Shown here: piece by piece, positions 34,321 to 44,718 of the stretch
Layout of the letters: each line of letters starts with the position of its first letter
Position numbering within the stretch: the first letter of the stretch is position 1
The notes under the pieces: model-generated
What the model saw: the letters and a program-made list of their open reading frames with translations, nothing else
What the model was told of the DNA's origin: nothing
Databases searched by the model: none
Translations under genes and position numbers: made by a program
NCBI GenBank assembly: GCA_949361645.1
Contig: OX442436.1
Location: forward strand, 1,897,179-1,961,178
Length of the DNA: 64,000 nt
Direction: 5' to 3'
DNA from: Spongilla lacustris
Lineage: Eukaryota; Porifera; Demospongiae; Spongillida; Spongillidae

Positions 34321-34998
34321 TCTAGAGATGTTTTACTCATAGCATAGATAGGGCCCGAATCAGATCGATCTGGATGTGTGCTCGTAGCCCCATTATGTAT
34401 AATTTATCAAAAAACCCTCCCAAAAAAGTACCCTCGGTCGAGCAATGCCCATCGAAAAGCAGTCCATTTTTCTATATTTACCCTCCCAAGAACTATACTC
34501 AACTCGCCTCCTATCCATCTCAAAATGTTGTATAGATAGAGACCGAATCAAAGCAATCGTATAATGGGGGTGTAGACCCATCGGCTGTATTTTTTGGGAC
34601 AGTTTTTTGACTCGGCCGAAAACCAGTCAATATTTCGTCAATATTTCTATTTTCATACTCCGCCATAAGACTTAACTCGCCTTCTACCCATATCAAAAAT
34701 GTTACATTGATAGAAGCTGAATCAGATCAATCTGGATATGTTTTAGAACCCCCATCAGTCAACATACCAGATATATGTAGAGCCTTTTTTATACAATACT
34801 AAGCCCTCTACGTGTATGGTCTGAAGAATGCCTTAACTCGAATAACTTCGGTCAACATCTCTACCTTTGGTGTTTCATAGATAGATGACCTAACTCAGTA
34901 TAATATGCCTTCTAACCATATCAAAAAATGTTGCATAGATAGAAGCCTTAGTATGGGTGTTATCGGGGTGAGTCCATACCCCCATTTTACCTACTACT
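34321..34998. repeat. Degenerate terminal repeats and putative element end
   Basis: Diverged copies of the same repeat (ACCCATATCAAAAATGTT, CATAGATAGA) continue to about 34998, where CCCCCATTTTACCTACTACT is the last element-like sequence. The same 20 bases with one change occur at about 44696-44715, where the flanking sequence differs, so this is the best candidate for the outer terminus. Confidence 0.6.
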
Positions 34999-35959
34999 GG
35001 TTTCGTCCCGCATTTGCAACTGGTTGATGAAATACCTGTACTGCTCGATTGTACCAAACACACTGAGAGTGTCATAGTTGGATAGGAACACTTGGCGTTG
35101 CTAAGTAAGATAAAAATTATCATTCATTATACATAATGTTGTGTTCTAATACAAAGTAGTATACATCAACCGTTTATACGGCTGCAAGCAGAACTGATAT
35201 ATGAAATAGCACATGCAAGTGTGATCGTATAATCGTAATGTAATTTGAATAGCAGTACATTAATTGCACTGGTATATAGAGTACATGCACTTAACTGTTC
35301 AAGTAAGTAGGAACAAAATCATGCATATGTCCACGGTTGGCCGGCTTTTTCAATGTGCTATTTGATATCATATGCATGGTTATTGCATGAATGAAATACA
35401 ATAAACAAGAAAAAAAATCGGCAGTAGTTTATAATTATGATATATCAGGCATTAATATGAGTCCTTCCATGAATACTTTGATTATAGTCTAAAACGACAT
35501 CACTTTCATCCGTACCGGCGTTTTAAAAACGCTTTTTCTGTACTGCTTTTACTGAATGAATCCGCGCACATGTACAGTGACGTAAGTAGGCAGATTGGGT
35601 TGTTCCGTCCTAAGTATGTTCAAGTGAAAAATTTAATGGACCTATTGCATTTGCCAGAATACACTAAGATGCAACAACATTAACCGTGTACTCGAAATTA
35701 AGCTCAGTTATACCTACATAGGCGAAACAGGATTTATACACTTAGTTGGCAAGATTTAAAAAAAAAAGATTTACGCAGGCTAATGCTGGTATGAGGTGCG
35801 TGCCGAGACGAATTTCGTACCGAGAAAGTTGGTGCAATCAGATATATTTTGGGGCATAATGAATGCTTCGGAAATGCGAATTCATCTGGATATGGTTTTT
35901 ATAGATTATGATTATAATACAGTAAAGATTACATGCCCTGTAACGATTGTTTCTCTCAC
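34999..35959. other. Flank beyond the element; nothing recognised
   Basis: AT-rich sequence without convincing exons. Confidence 0.4.
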
Positions 35960-36133
35960 CAAAATTTTTTTCAATGCTTGGAGTCCATTTACAAGCGCCC
36001 TTCTTTCTTCAACACCAGCACCGCTCATGCACAAGCCTGACCTCGTATTTCGCGATGTCTTCAGCAATCCACCATTGGCAACGAGAATGTAGACACCAAG
36101 GAAGAGAATAACCGCAGTGCTAATCCACTTCAT
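35960..36133 (-). CDS. First exon of a small predicted secreted protein
   Basis: From ATG at 36133, 58 codons run to a GTGAGA donor at 35959; read through, the frame ends at 35912. The N-terminus MKWISTAVILFLGVYILVANG is a good signal peptide or signal anchor. The stretch ALVNGLQALKKILV resembles QLASGLLALRRLIV of the gene at 49729, as do the signal peptide and the spacing to a TATA box, so the two may be paralogues. Further exons were not identified. Function unknown. Confidence 0.4.
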
Positions 36134-36196
36134 CCTTGTTCGAATTTTTCTTTCGGCTTCAGTGTATGGCATGCACGCATTAATTAATTCAGGAGC

Positions 36197-36204
36197 TTAT
36201 ATAA
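36197..36204 (-). promoter_or_regulatory. TATA box of the small secreted-protein gene
   Basis: TTATATAA on the minus strand about 65-70 bp before the ATG at 36133, similar to the layout before 49729. Confidence 0.45.
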
Positions 36205-37957
36205 ACCATCCGTTCTACTTGGGACAGGAGATTGAAATATGTCTACTTCCTATTGTAGTTCCTATCTCTCTTCCACTTCCTATTGATCACCCTACCGTGT
36301 TTTTCATCACAAACATGAAAAATGTACGTACCCTAATACTGGGTGGGTATGCAGATGCTTGTAAACCAATGATGTGCACGTGGTGAACAACTTTAATTTG
36401 ATTTTTTTTTTCTTCCTAAAGGAATCGGAACTTTATGGTTCCTAAAGTGACAAAATATATATTGAACATTATACGTGCACTGCCTGCGTTGCTTACTACA
36501 TCCTGAGTACATTTGCGAGCCGGTATAAATGTTTATGAGGTTCACAAAATCACCTGATTCGAGTATTGACACTGCTGTATTAACTTTAAAATCCTCTTTA
36601 AAATATATCGCAGTCATATATACATGTACATGCATGTAGAAAATAGAAATCAATGTTAACAGTAACAGCCATTCTATAAAAGCAAATTGAATTCGATATG
36701 TACACAGAAGGGTCAGTGATAATTACCTTGCAGTTGGTATCCATACTTTTAGACCGGGACTTTGTAACTCAAATTCCTCATGACAGCTGGTAACGACTGC
36801 AACTATAATTAGATAGCGCACAAGAGCACGGCGTTGTGGCACTTTGTTGTGGCATGGCAAACTGACGGTTGCGTTGTGCGAGCGAAAAAAAAAAAATCGT
36901 CCTTTTCAGTATTGCAAAAGGACGCTGATCCGGACATTGTATAAGTTGGTACCTAACTACGTTCAGCTGAATGCATGAGACGGAAGAAGAACGTGCTATT
37001 TTCGGTTGAATATATTAATATCTATACGCATGACATATACACAAGAACTTTAGTACGAGCGCGATGAAAGCCCACTGTCTGTTTTGCTTCCTGCAAGCTG
37101 CATTATATGTAAAGGTTAGGAATGTTTGTACATGTACCTGACAGGTATCATAGTCACCAATGACTCCCCTAAATTTAAGCCCTCAACAATACTGAATTCA
37201 TCCTTATTCTTGCGAGCGAGCTTTCTCACGTCAATAGCAAGTACACGTGGCTTGGTCATGCATATATGCCTAGGAGGAGTCATTTTCACCTTAGGCGTTT
37301 ATGACCGGGGGAGTCATTTATGCTTGGGAGTCATTTATACCTCTGACACCGGTATGCATTCACATTTCTATACGGCGGAATTCAGTGTCAAAGGACGGAG
37401 ACTTTTTAAAAATTAATTGCCTGGGCACAGTCAATTGTTTACTGAATATCATGCAGGATATGGAGAGTCTATCGCTTGAAAATAAATTGCTACGTATATA
37501 CGATGGAATTGCAGTTTCAGATTCATGACACCTAGGCCTAGAGAATACCCTTATTCAGATATGGAATATACATGTATTGTCCTTATAAAAATCACGGGAT
37601 ACATGTACCTTCATCTACTGTCCCCTATACCAATGATCCCACAATGGGACTGTAGCATTTCATACACGGACTTTGGACAATCTTGATTAACCCAAACAAG
37701 TCAATTTTCCAAGGCCCTAGCTGAATGCATCCAAGCTTCCGTGCTGACAGCATTGTAGGGATCTTATTATCCAGGGTCCTCAAAATGCTAGCACCCATTC
37801 TTATATATGTACTGCTATAAGAACACACTTTCCATTCTCCAGAAGTCATCAGTGTAGGTATAACCCCTCCTACATTATTCGTGTGTGATTAAAACTATGC
37901 ACAACTTCCTTTTAACAAAAGGGGTAAAAGATATGCAGTTTTGACAACCAGCTATTG
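36205..37957. other. Intergenic, nothing recognised
   Basis: Several short frames but none with convincing protein character or splice partners. Confidence 0.35.
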
Positions 37958-38320
37958 CATGAGATCAAATATCAACTGTGATGTTCAAAACAAGCAATGC
38001 GGCTGACTGGGACTGCTAAGATAGCCCGGTGATCACTATTCTATTTTAAATTGAGCCTCATCAAGTCATGTATGGGCAATGAAGAATATTTAGGCATAAA
38101 TAACAGGCAAGTTGAGTAATTTAATGCCAGATTGAAACATTAGGTGAATGATTGATGGTATTTCTTATACTTAACTTCTTATTAATCATGGTGGAAGAGT
38201 TACACCCATACATGATGAAGCTCATTTTAGAATATAGAGCATTGATCACCAAGCTACCTTAGTAGTGCCAGTCAGCTGCGATGCTTGTTTTAAACATCAC
38301 TGTTGATATTGGATCTCAAT
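37958..38320. mobile_element. MITE-like element with roughly 100-bp inverted ends
   Basis: Left end (GAGATCAAATATCAACTGTG at about 37960) and right end (about 38200-38315) are reverse complements at roughly 80 percent over about 100 bp, flanking a 120-bp centre without a gene. No target duplication could be fixed. Confidence 0.6.
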
Positions 38321-38327
38321 CAAAAAC

Positions 38328-38565
38328 ACAAATAAACAGAATTCATACAAAAATAAACGCATTGTCACATGCAAAATTTACAAATGTCAATAAGAAACAT
38401 AAAAGGAGGAAGCTTAGGGGAGCTTGATATAATGGGGTCTTGCGGAGAATCAAAGCTTCCATGCTGGCAAGCTTCCCTTTCTCCTTTTATGTGTTTTTTT
38501 TTTTAAAATTGAATTTTGCATGTGACGATGCGTTTATTTTTGTATGAATTCTGTTTATTTGTGGG
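38328..38565. repeat. Second inverted repeat, about 95-bp arms
   Basis: AAATAAACAGAATTCATACA at 38331 is matched in reverse near 38543-38562, and ACATAAAAGGAGG near 38399 pairs with the CTCCTTTTATGTG near 38480. The loop is about 40 bp. It adjoins the MITE-like element, so a composite insertion is possible. Confidence 0.65.
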
Positions 38566-38840
38566 GGAAAAAAAGAAGAAAAAAAAAAAAAACGTGGGCT
38601 CTGGTAGTAACCTATAGCTCTATCATACCATAACGATGTCGATAGCGTTAGTCGTTCAATGATTCAAGTGCAAAGGATTTTTATAACATTATATATATAA
38701 ATACGATAGTACGTTTTCTCGGAAATGTCCCAATATAACTAAGTTCTCAACTGTGAGCAAGAGTAGGCCTAGCCTATGAGTGTAATAAATTGATAGACAA
38801 GAACTTAAGATATGAGCACTAGACCTTATGGAGTAGTGAG
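38566..38840. other. No gene seen
   Basis: Poly-A tract at about 38571-38592, otherwise unremarkable. Confidence 0.4.
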
Positions 38841-39260
38841 CAAAAATGGAAGTATGATAAAGGTAGTGGATGGAAAAAAATGAACGATGAGGCATTTGTG
38901 CAGCTAAAGGCAAAGCTTAGTTCCATTCCTATTGTCTCTTTTCCACAGTTCAATATGAAGTTAACGGTTGATTGTGATGCAAGCTTGGAGGGGTTATAGG
39001 AGCAGTTCTCTAGATCTCTCAAGAGAATGGTAGGTGTATAGTCGCATATGGTAGTCGTGTACTTACTAAGCAGGAACGGCAGTATTGGCGTGAAATGCTA
39101 GCTTTATCCAATATTTTAAGCCCCTATACCTTTGGGGGTGCCCATTCAAAGTCCGCACAGACCACAGCGCACTCAAATGGCTGAAGCATTTCAAAGACCC
39201 ACATGGGCAGGTGGCAAGATGGCTTGAAATTCTGTCATATTCCAGCAGAGGCCTCAGAGA
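38841..39260 (+). pseudogene. Ty3/Gypsy RNase H remnant
   Basis: Reads W..MNDEAFVQLKAKL, then LTVDCDASLEG, then in a shifted frame VRTDHSALKWLKHFKDPHGQ and VARWLEILS. These are the end of Gypsy reverse transcriptase and the RNase H domain, with at least one stop and two frameshifts. Downstream, near 39445, TCCCCTTCTTTTGGAGTAG looks like a polypurine-tract region followed by TGTAGC, a possible LTR start. Confidence 0.75.
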
Positions 39261-39710
39261 CAGAGGAGCTATCTGTGGACCAGGGTGATCACATGCAAGG
39301 TGCCGAGGATGTTCAGTTACCCCCTGACAAGATGCAGAAGTTCCAAATGATGTTCCAGCCAACCTCAGACGTTCAACAAGACACAGCCAGAGACCTGACA
39401 GATGGGGACACAATATGTATGATGTGTAGTTCCCCTTCTTTTGGAGTAGTGTAGCACTTGCGCTATGACCTTTGATGTATCTGTATTATACTATATAAGC
39501 GCGTGTGTTGTAAGATCCATAATCCTTTTGCCGTATATACCTGCAACCGACGCTCACAGTTGTCCCATGCACTGAGAAATTCTGCACAAGGTTTTCCCTA
39601 CCCACTTCATAAATGTATTGCAAATGAGGTAGTCCCATGCACCGCTCAGCCAGGATTGTAGCTGTATAATATTATTGCGGTAGAGCTAATCAACAATTAA
39701 CTCAGAAAAA
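39261..39710. other. Possible LTR remnant, otherwise nothing
   Basis: A TATA-like CTATATAAGC near 39493 lies within the putative LTR that starts near 39452. No second LTR copy was found, so the call is tentative. Confidence 0.3.
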
Positions 39711-39725
39711 ACTGTTAAAAAATTA

Positions 39726-39990
39726 TCGAACCCGTGCACCGTGATTCAGAACCAGTAAACGATTATAGATATTGAAAATTAGAACTCGGACTTAAAAACG
39801 ATTATTTGTGTAAGTGGGAATTTAGCGGGGCAGTCAAGTTGTCAAACCTGCATCATGGGAGGATGAGAGGCGGGCCCAAACCCTTATTTTGCCAAACTCC
39901 TCGGGTGAAAAAGATCACCATCTCTGCAGGAATCGAACCCGTGCACCGTGATTCAGAACCACTGGCTTTAGCATCGAGCCATATGACTGG
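39726..39990 (-). repeat. tRNA-derived (Gln-like) repeat, SINE-like
   Basis: On the minus strand 39990-39910 has a D-arm-like GGCT...AGCC, an anticodon-like loop TTCTGAA (CTG) on a 4-bp stem, and a B box GGTTCGATTCC. No acceptor stem pairs, so this is not a working tRNA. A 29-bp segment (TCGAACCCGTGCACCGTGAT...) recurs at 39726-39754, which supports a dispersed repeat. Confidence 0.55.
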
Positions 39991-40155
39991 TTATGAATAT
40001 GACATTCTAAAATGGCGTTTAACCTACAACATTTTGCAAGAAAGCACGCGTACATAAAAAAAAAAGCGATACTTCGGAGTACAGGTCGAATTGGATACCG
40101 GTATACATGTATTGTACGTTAAACCATTTCATTGTATGTGTATTATGTGTATGAC

Positions 40156-40577
40156 TCAGTGGCGTAGGAAGGGAATATAAAGTGCAGCGGCCAACAACGG
40201 TGGTCCCCGCCTCCCCGGGGAGGGTGCGGGCCCCTCCCTCCCAGCCAGGGGGTATGGGGGAGCACTGGAAGCTCCCCAGACCCAGAAGCCAACGTTTGTT
40301 GCGTAGAAAAACTCCAAAAACTACGCCAAAACTGTACCCAGTTAAGTTTGTTTTGAGACCTTGCCTCTGCGACTGTAATATAAACAGCATCCGCCAAGGC
40401 TATGATCGTAACCGTGGTAAGCTAGCTTGCGTCTCGCGCAGCAATTGCACAGCTAATAATTGAATCCACGTGATACATGCGTGCGCATTCATGATTATGT
40501 CAACCTTTAAATTTTTGTTGTTGTTGTTCATGGAAAAGTGCAGCGGCCATGACCGCTGCTGCTCGTACGCCACTGTA
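40156..40577. mobile_element. Possible short element with CAGTGGCGTA ends
   Basis: CAGTGGCGTA at about 40157 is inverted as TACGCCACTG at about 40568, and AAGTGCAGCGGCC occurs near both ends. No matching target duplication, and the right end runs into a microsatellite. Confidence 0.35.
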
Positions 40578-40598
40578 TGTGTGTGCGTGCGTGCGTGC

Positions 40599-40650
<52 letters not shown>

Positions 40651-40810
40651 ATGTGTGTAATTGTGTGCGTGCGTGCGTGCGTGTGTGTGTGTGTGCGTAT
40701 GTGTGTAATTGTGTACTGTGAGCGCACATATCACGTGTGTGTGTGCGTGTGAGCGTACATGTCATGTGTGTGCGTGTGTGTGTGCGCGCGCGCGCGAGCG
40801 TATGTGTGTA

Positions 40811-40877
<67 letters not shown>

Positions 40878-40895
40878 GTGTAATTGTGTGGATGA
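40578..40895. repeat. (TG)n / (CGTG)n microsatellite
   Basis: Long TG tract with CGTG and ATTG interruptions. The Val/Cys and His/Thr frames are artefacts. Confidence 0.95.
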
Positions 40896-41505
40896 AATAG
40901 CGCTGTTTTTATATCTCACAGTGTACTAGCTACGTGCTAATACCATTGACGTTTAATGATAGATCGATCAAGCGCCTACATGTAGGCGAAAAGTGCTGTT
41001 TTAGCCTACGTGTAGGCGTTCTATTGCATGGTATGGTCCTCGCATTCAATGCCGCATAAAACTTTGAACTCGAATGAAGTAACACTTAAGCATATACCTT
41101 CGTTTCTAATTCGCATTGGAGCTCATTCAACCATCGGCACTTTAGATACACAATCGAGATGAAGGAGCGTACAAAAATTGCCCACGATCCTGATGAAAAT
41201 GAGTATAAAAGTTGGAAATCGTGTGTATTTGGCAAAAAATTATAGCTGCCTATAAAACGAAGAATGCTTTTAGTAAGTTTTTTTTGCAAATCGCAACAAC
41301 TCCAGCTAAATGAGGGGCGTGCCCCAACAAAGCGTACGTGATACTAGCAGCTCGTTGGCGGTGTTTTCTGCCGCCACCTTGCAAGTAGCCCTCTTTAGTA
41401 TATTGATCCCCATCATTTCAAGCGTTGGCTGTTTGTGCATTGTTTGGAATAAAGCGATTTGCAACGCCTACATGTAGGTTAACGCGCCTACGCGTAGGTG
41501 ACGAC
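40896..41505. other. Intergenic with recurrent CGCCTACATGTAGGCG palindromes
   Basis: The palindrome CGCCTACATGTAGGCG or a close variant occurs near 40972, 41003, 41465 and 41486. No gene recognised. Confidence 0.5.
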
Positions 41506-43116
41506 CAGTGATGCCGCGGCCAGCTTTTAACAATCCGGTCACGTTCACGGCTGGCCGTTTGGATATAAACGGTCACGTTCACGGTCAAAGATGGACCGTA
41601 TGATTTCAATACGGTCACGTACACGGCTGGCCGTCAGCCGTCAAACTTTTAATACGGTCACGGACGGTCATTATTTATGCTATAGAAGTTTGGCATGCAA
41701 GTATCAATAGAAATGGTTCATGAACGGTATGCATGGGCATAGCAGAACAAGTGTGAAAGAACAGATTCAATTAACTAAAGGCTTTACTGCAGCTGAGAAA
41801 GAGAACAGATTCAATCCTGGTTGGATCCATCCTCCATCTTCACAATGAGTCCCAACTGGGAGAAAACTCGCTCGCACGTGGAATCCACGCGATAACGCAT
41901 AATCATGGCAATTCGCGTCCCCAGACCCACATTCGGCAGCAGCGGATGGATTACATCGAATACATTCAGGCTGGGGACGAGACTATGTCATGGCGAGGGG
42001 GACAATGTAAATAATAAAATGGTTCCATAGCCACGTGTTGGTGACAGTCGGGTTTGCTGCAGACTTCACCGCGCTATCAAGTGGCGTATCCTCAAAGGTT
42101 CTTGGAAAGATGACATTTGCCACGAAGGGAAAAAATCCACTGCACGTGACGCTAGTGACGTGAACAGGCTTAATGGACCGTCAAAAGTTCTGACGGCCAC
42201 GGACGGCCAGCAAATAAATTTGACGGCCAATTATTTTGCACGGTTTAATCACGTGATCGGCAGTGTTGCCGCGAAATAACCTTCATTTTTAATCGTCTAT
42301 ATCGCGATATATCGCGATATGAGCATTTAATCGCGATATAAATATCGCGATATATTTAAATATTCATGATCAATTATCCCTTGGTTATTAAATGTTGGGA
42401 TGAATAGTTATGGTTACCACGAAGGAAATGGTACAGGTACATGTATTACCCGTATACATGTACTTACGCTAAATGTACTTGCTACCACAGACGATTTAAT
42501 TTCATGAGCGTTGATTGCAAAGCCTTAGAAACTGCCGTATGGGAGGCTTCGGATGGCACAAAAAATCAATTGTTTTTAGCTACATGATAGCTTGCGCAAT
42601 GTTCCCATTGGCAAGCAGCCTGTTGTGGTGGAGGAATCATGAGTCATACGTCCCTACCATAGCTAAACCAGCAAGCAAGTACTTGTGCATTTCTTGCATA
42701 GGTTTTTTCCTTAAGAAGAAAAGGTTGCGCCCGTGGGGGTGTGGCATCTTGCATGAAACGCTGCATTGGCAAATGCATATTTCTAAGGCAAAATTCACAC
42801 TGAACTGGTTAACTGTAACAGTAAATGATTTTCATTGATATACCTAAATGTATGCTTATTCTCTGCTCGTTTCTAAATTTTATTTCTGTATATCTTTGCT
42901 TACGTCCGTACACGTTTATTTCGCGATATGACTAAAGATTAATCGCGATATATCGCCTTTCGCGATATAAACATTTAATCGCGATATATCGCCTTTCGCG
43001 ATATATCGCGGCAACACTGGTGATCGGTAAGCTTCCCGGTCACGGTCACGGTCGGCCGTCAAAAACCGTCAAATGAATGCGGTCACGGACGGTCCGTGCT
43101 GGCCGCGGCATCACTG
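41506..43116 (-). mobile_element. hAT element (outer) with 8-bp target duplication
   Basis: Terminal inverted repeats CAGTGATGCCGCGGCCAGC and its reverse complement bound the element, flanked by GTGACGAC at 41498-41505 and 43117-43124. An 8-bp duplication and CAG ends are hallmarks of hAT transposons. A minus-strand fragment near 41840-41900 reads STCERVFSQLGLIV, matching the hAT dimerisation domain, so the transposase once ran on the minus strand. Sub-terminal CGGTCACG and GGCCGTC words repeat many times. It is non-autonomous and is interrupted by another hAT at 42261. Confidence 0.85.
42261..43019 (+). mobile_element. hAT element (inner), nested, 8-bp target duplication
   Basis: Ends CAGTGTTGCCGCG and CGCGGCAACACTG are flanked by GTGATCGG at 42253-42260 and 43020-43027. 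Inside, a plus-strand frame at 42515-42838 contains LLWWRNHESYVP and KPASKYLCIS, a decayed hAT C-terminal domain. Both ends are packed with TCGCGATATA repeats. It inserted into the outer hAT, so it is younger. Confidence 0.85.
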
Positions 43117-43124
43117 GTGACGAC

Positions 43125-44150
43125 CAGTGCTGCCGCGATATGGTCTTTAGCCGATATCGCCTATATCGCGATATATCGCGATATGAGTAAAATATCGCGA
43201 TATGGTATCGCGATATTTTAAGTATATTCATCGAGCAATTATTGAGCAATAACCACACCATTTTCATTCAAGTTGAGGCTGCGTTGTTGTGGTGGCGACA
43301 CAAGAACAAACACATAAAATGCTATATGGCGCGGGAGGGGGGAGGCCGGCCCGGGGGGGGGGGGGGGGGGGGGGGGGGGGAGGCGGGGGGAAGAGACACT
43401 GTACCAATTGGTATACATATTCATTTGCTCGATGAACATGAATAGAAGTGTTGCCAAAATGATACAAGGAAGTATCTAGCTATATCTTAACCTCGACTGC
43501 ACCTTTATAGAAAGGGCTTGCTCCACGGCATGAGTTATAAAATCATGCATGAAATCACTCACTCGACGGACCGGCTGGATAAATACAATTTTTGTGGCAC
43601 AAAAGCTGCACAATATCACATGCAGGAAAATAATTTAAGAGAGGATTAGTAATCAATCACTGCGTGATTGAATATTAATTATATGCTTTCAGATCACATA
43701 ATGATTTTATGGCTCCATTCATCTTCCTCATCGAAAAAAAAAAGACTTGTGATATTATCTCCATAACCGTGAACTCTTCCGTGACAATATTTCAGCAAAT
43801 AATACACGTCAGTATAATATGGTAAAAAAGAGGACTTATTATAAGCGTTCGCGAGTACACGTTTAAATACTTACACGGGCGGCTGAATTTCAATGGGGCG
43901 GATAATTTACAGTATATACTGATGTACGCAGCACCACAGCTGAATTCGAATGTATGTGCATACACTAGTTGCATCTGCTGAATGACTGTTCGTATATTTC
44001 CGTCTTTCTCCGTCTATTCTTCCGTCTATCTCCGTATATCCATGTACGTTTGTATCGCGATATGACCAAAAAAATATCGCGATATATCGCATATCGCGAT
44101 GTATAAAAAATATCGCGATGTATCGCATATCGCGATACATGTATACACAG
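43125..44150 (+). mobile_element. Third hAT-related element, incomplete
   Basis: Starts CAGTGCTGCCGCGATA immediately after the outer element's target duplication. It has the same TCGCGATATA sub-terminal repeats at 43145-43215 and 44055-44140 and an ALLWWRHKNKH coding relic at 43283. A matching right end (CGGCAGCACTG) was not found. A poly-G run lies at 43350-43381. Confidence 0.6.
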
Positions 44151-44207
44151 TTCGTTTTTTCTTGCTGACAATAATTTTTTTCCGTATCCATATGCCGTGC
44201 ATTTTGA

Positions 44208-44419
44208 TGGCTGGACCATGGGGTTACTATGCACCGATGCTACCATGGTTACGGCAGGTTTTATCCAATATTTTTTTACATAGGCCCGTTTACAGGGCTA
44301 ACGGGCCACCGTATGCGCATAATCCACGAGGGCCTCGTAAACTAAGTAGCAGATTTCATCTAAGGTTAGAACCAGAACTTGCCTCGCAGACCAGCAATGC
44401 TCGCCGCACGGCCCTATAG
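44208..44419 (+). CDS. 70-codon ORF beside the second element terminus
   Basis: Complete small frame starting MAGPWGYYAPMLPWLRQVLS and ending in a basic, Arg-rich tail. No family recognised. It lies just inside the sequence that resembles the palindromic element's terminal repeats (44430-44715), so it may be the last gene of another, mostly deleted, member of that element family. Could also be chance. Confidence 0.35.
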
Positions 44420-44718
44420 GCCTTAGCATACCCCGTCTAGGGTATTTATCTCTACCTCTTTCTTAGTAGGATGCCTAAGTAGATGATATTTGATTTGCCT
44501 TCCAACTGCATCTCAGGCACATCCCGGTGGCTCAGTTGCCTGCCTTTATTTCGCCCCTTATTTATATCTATGTTTTCACATAGGTAGAGACCGTTACATG
44601 CCCTGCGCACGCCTGCCACCCATATCTAAATTCTTACATACATAGGACAAGTCTTAAGTGCTGAAACCCAATATATCTACACCTGCATGGTCCAGAACCC
44701 CCACTTTACCTACTACTA
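44420..44718. repeat. Second remnant of the palindromic element's terminus
   Basis: Contains the same style of repeat (ACCCATATCTAAATTCTTACA, CATAGG) and ends with CCCCCACTTTACCTACTACT, one base different from the terminus at about 34998. Beyond this point the two flanks are unrelated. Confidence 0.55.

Noticed and set aside
18687..34998. Canonical Polinton/Maverick
   Set aside because: Only the polymerase fits; no integrase, ATPase, protease or capsid frame is visible, and the arrangement is a palindrome around the 3' end, not terminal inverted repeats around a gene set. Missing genes in the gap cannot be wholly excluded.
39905..39990. Functional tRNA-Gln
   Set aside because: D, anticodon and T arms are recognisable but no acceptor stem pairs and the T stem has a mismatch.
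42515..42838. Independent 107-aa gene
   Set aside because: It is a decayed hAT dimerisation domain inside the inner hAT element.
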